Assembly (NCBI GenBank): GCA_028276305.1
Contig: JAPYWO010000033.1
Location: forward strand, 1-8,547
Reading direction: 5' to 3'
Source: Candidatus Thermokryptus sp.
GTDB taxonomy: Bacteria; Bacteroidota; Ignavibacteria; Kryptoniales; Kryptoniaceae
DNA length: 8,547 nucleotides
Part shown: positions 6,843-8,547 of the stretch, piece after piece
Position numbering within the stretch: position 1 is the stretch's first letter
Layout of the letters: every line of letters starts with the position of its first letter
The notes under the pieces: generated by a model
The model's database searches: none
Told to the model about the DNA's origin: nothing
Seen by the model: only the letters and a program-made list of their open reading frames with translations
Program-made: the position numbers and the translations under genes

Positions 6843-7631
6843 ATGGCGAAAATTGAAATACTCAAACACTTCGCTCAAATAGCGCCTGTTTATAGAAAGG
6901 TTAGAACGCTTGACCCAGAGCCGATATTTGCGATAAAGGATATACTCCTCAAACACATGAAATTAAAAAAGCCAATTAAAGTTGCAGACATTGGAGCTGG
7001 AACCGGTAGATATACCGAGCTTTTAATCAAAGTCCTTTCACCTTCAAAAGTTAAAGCGTTTCTCGTTGATGCAAGTTTTGAGATGCTACAAGTGGCACAA
7101 TCTTACCTAAAAGAAAAATACGATTGTCACTTTATAAACTCGTTTGCCGAAAATCTCCCCTTCAAAAATGACACCTTTGATGTAATAATTGTGTTCAATG
7201 CAATACATCATTTTGATTTCAGGAGATTTATTCGGGAAGCAAGGCGAGTTTTGAAACCGAGGGGCTTTCTTTTCATCTACACCAGAACGCAGGAACAAAA
7301 CAGAAACTCAATTTGGGGGAAATTTTTTCCTGGATTTTCAGATAAAGAACAGCGCCTATTTTGGAAAGACGAACTGATAAAGAAATTAAAAAGATTGCGG
7401 AACTTTGAGATAATCTCTTACATTGAGTTTGAGTATCCGAGGACTTCAACGATTGATGAACTTGTGGAAAAAGCATTTGCAAAACATTATTCAACTTTTT
7501 ATCTTTATAGAGACGATGAACATTATCAAGCGATTCAAGTTTTTAAGGAAAATTTGCTAAAACATTATCAATCTGATTTGATATATTACACAGATGAGAA
7601 CACGCTTGTTGCACTGAGAAAAATTAAATGA
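6843..7631 (+). CDS. Class I SAM-dependent methyltransferase, substrate unknown
   Basis: A 262-residue soluble protein with a Methyltransf_11-type Rossmann core. Motif I is VADIGAGTGRYTELL (47-61), the acidic residue after strand 2 is Asp76 (FLVDAS), the adenine-side segment is SFAENLPFKNDTFD (100-113), and FNAIHHFDFRRFIREARRVLKPRGFLFIY (118-146) is the motif IV/post-IV region typical of UbiE/small-molecule methyltransferases. The C-terminal 100 residues (TSTIDELVEKAFAKHYSTF and onward) form a cap I cannot tie to a known substrate. There are no membrane segments or signal peptide. It sits between rsmI (11 bp upstream, strong ribosome binding site) and an inositol-type CDP-alcohol phosphotransferase (9 bp downstream). 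It could act on a lipid, a cofactor or RNA; lipid modification is only a context-based guess. Confidence 0.9.
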   Translation: MAKIEILKHFAQIAPVYRKVRTLDPEPIFAIKDILLKHMKLKKPIKVADIGAGTGRYTELLIKVLSPSKVKAFLVDASFEMLQVAQSYLKEKYDCHFINSFAENLPFKNDTFDVIIVFNAIHHFDFRRFIREARRVLKPRGFLFIYTRTQEQNRNSIWGKFFPGFSDKEQRLFWKDELIKKLKRLRNFEIISYIEFEYPRTSTIDELVEKAFAKHYSTFYLYRDDEHYQAIQVFKENLLKHYQSDLIYYTDENTLVALRKIK

Positions 7632-7640
7632 GATGAATTT

Positions 7641-8348
7641 GTGTCTTCAAACCTTATCCCAAGGCGTGTTGAGCTAATCTACCTAAACACGATAGAAAAA
7701 ATTTTACGCCTTTTCCTTCGCTTTAATTTAAACCCGAACTTTTTGACAACCGTTGCATTATTTATAAGCATATTCGCAGGTTATTTTTTCGCGATAGGGA
7801 AATTTATCACCGGCGGGATTTTAACTTTGCTCAGCGGTATATTTGACACAATTGACGGCAAAATTGCAAGGATGATGAACAGGGTGACAAAATTTGGGGC
7901 TCTTTACGATTCAACGCTTGACAGATACGCAGAGGTGATAGTTTTCTTTGGTATCGGGGTTTATCTGATAAAGTATGGTTTTTATATAACCTCTGTTGCT
8001 GCGGTCTTTGCTATCGGTGGTTCAATGATGGTAAGCTACATTAGAGCAAGGGCTGAGGGACTTGGCTTTGAATGCAACATCGGTTGGATGAGAAGAGCTG
8101 AAAGAATCGTACTTCTTGGTTTTAGTTCAATTTTCTATTTCTTGCACGATTATTTCGTCAAGTTTTTTGATGCGCTATTTGAATACTTTGATTTTGATCT
8201 ACCTGCTTATCCACCGATGCCACTTTCCATAGCGATTTACATAATGGCTGTTTTGACAAACATCACCGCATTTCAGCGACTTCATTATGTTTGGAAAAAA
8301 TCAAAAGAAACCGAACTTCTACCACAAAATAAGGAGGTTGAACTATGA
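7641..8348 (+). CDS. CDP-alcohol phosphotransferase, probably phosphatidylinositol-phosphate synthase type
   Basis: A 235-residue membrane enzyme that transfers a phosphoalcohol between a CDP-linked donor and an alcohol acceptor. The family signature D-x2-D-G-x2-A-R-x8-G-x3-D-x3-D is complete: D69, D72, G73, A76, R77, G86, D90 and D94, the Asp residues binding the divalent metals. About six hydrophobic helices surround it. SYIRARAEGLGFECNIGWMRRAER (132-155) resembles the basic inositol-phosphate pocket region of actinobacterial and archaeal PIP synthases. The next gene encodes inositol-1-phosphate synthase and overlaps it by ATGA, which supports an inositol-phosphate acceptor and a CDP-diacylglycerol-like donor at the inner membrane. 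The start is GTG, 9 bp after the preceding stop, with only a weak GAGA-like ribosome site; the ATG at 7633 is in another frame that soon stops. Alternatives are PgsA-like PGP synthase, or di-myo-inositol-phosphate phosphate synthase in a thermophile. The family is certain; the acceptor is inferred. Confidence 0.9.
   Translation: MSSNLIPRRVELIYLNTIEKILRLFLRFNLNPNFLTTVALFISIFAGYFFAIGKFITGGILTLLSGIFDTIDGKIARMMNRVTKFGALYDSTLDRYAEVIVFFGIGVYLIKYGFYITSVAAVFAIGGSMMVSYIRARAEGLGFECNIGWMRRAERIVLLGFSSIFYFLHDYFVKFFDALFEYFDFDLPAYPPMPLSIAIYIMAVLTNITAFQRLHYVWKKSKETELLPQNKEVEL
8331..8337 (+). promoter_or_regulatory. Ribosome binding site for inositol-phosphate synthase inside the preceding gene
   Basis: AAGGAGG lies 7 nt before the ATG at 8345, inside the last codons of the CDP-alcohol phosphotransferase gene. 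With the ATGA stop/start overlap it points to coupled translation and fixes this start. Confidence 0.85.
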
Positions 8349-8547
8349 TAAAGACGAAGTCGGGGGCAGAAATAAAAGAACCTGTAGGAAAGCTTGGTGT
8401 TCTTTTGCCAGGACTTGGAGCTGTAGCGACGACATTTATCGCTGGAACCCTTCTTGTCAGAAAAGGACTTGCTCTTCCAATTGGATCATTAACACAAATG
8501 GGAACGATACGGCTCGGGAAAAGAACTGAGAGAAGATTTCCGAAAAT
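8345..8547 (+). CDS. ino1: Myo-inositol-1-phosphate synthase, N-terminal part (3' end outside window)
   Basis: The first 67 codons of an inositol-3-phosphate (1L-myo-inositol-1-phosphate) synthase, which converts glucose 6-phosphate to inositol phosphate with a tightly bound NAD. The visible part carries the Rossmann nucleotide loop KLGVLLPGLGAVATTFIAG (16-34) and the segment PIGSLTQMGTIRLGKRTE (45-62). Both are characteristic of the synthase type found in Bacteroidetes and related bacteria, and the protein should continue well beyond the window. It overlaps the CDP-alcohol phosphotransferase gene by 4 bp, so product and consumer of inositol phosphate are likely co-expressed. Only the cofactor-binding N-terminus can be judged; the catalytic Lys residues lie outside the window. 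Confidence 0.93.
   Translation, partial: MIKTKSGAEIKEPVGKLGVLLPGLGAVATTFIAGTLLVRKGLALPIGSLTQMGTIRLGKRTERRFPK

Noticed and set aside
6330..7494. Minus-strand frames of 63-80 codons opposite rsmI and the methyltransferase
   Set aside because: Antisense shadows of two confidently identified genes, without ribosome sites or domain signals.
8287..8529. Open frame of 80 codons at the right end, overlapping the phosphotransferase and inositol-phosphate synthase genes
   Set aside because: Its product is low-complexity, Cys/Trp/Asn-rich and unlike any family; the true gene is the frame starting at 8345, with a strong ribosome site and clear synthase motifs.

Overview
The window holds seven protein-coding genes, two of them cut by the window edges, in two divergent transcription units separated by a 213-bp AT-rich region (5944-6156). 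I see no RNA gene, mobile element, CRISPR array or long repeat. The DNA is AT-rich, the proteins are rich in Lys, Glu and Ile, and genes are tightly packed with short overlaps. With a Bacteroidetes-style inositol-phosphate synthase and an inositol-lipid-type phosphotransferase, this suggests a bacterium of the FCB group, perhaps a thermophile of the Kryptonia/Ignavibacteria kind. That placement is inference from style, not from a marker gene.

Left unit (minus strand, reading 5943 down to 1). It runs: an SGLT-like sodium/sugar symporter; a secreted heparinase II/III-like polysaccharide lyase with a convincing promoter of its own; a class III (glutamate-1-semialdehyde aminotransferase-like) PLP enzyme; and a 3'-truncated amidohydrolase-2-like TIM-barrel protein. 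The last three overlap or abut. The set looks like a glycan system: the lyase cuts a uronic-acid polymer outside the cytoplasm, the symporter imports a sugar, and two cytosolic enzymes act on a keto/amino or lactone/acid intermediate. The amidohydrolase-like protein lacks essentially every expected metal ligand, which makes it the most unusual protein here.

Right unit (plus strand, 6157 to the window end). It runs: rsmI (16S rRNA C1402 2'-O-methyltransferase); a class I SAM methyltransferase of unknown substrate; a CDP-alcohol phosphotransferase with a perfect signature motif; and the first 67 codons of myo-inositol-1-phosphate synthase. The last two overlap by ATGA. Together they indicate inositol-1-phosphate synthesis followed by its transfer onto a CDP-activated lipid (phosphatidylinositol-type lipid) or, less likely, onto a soluble inositol phosphodiester. 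The methyltransferase between rsmI and this pair is a candidate accessory enzyme.
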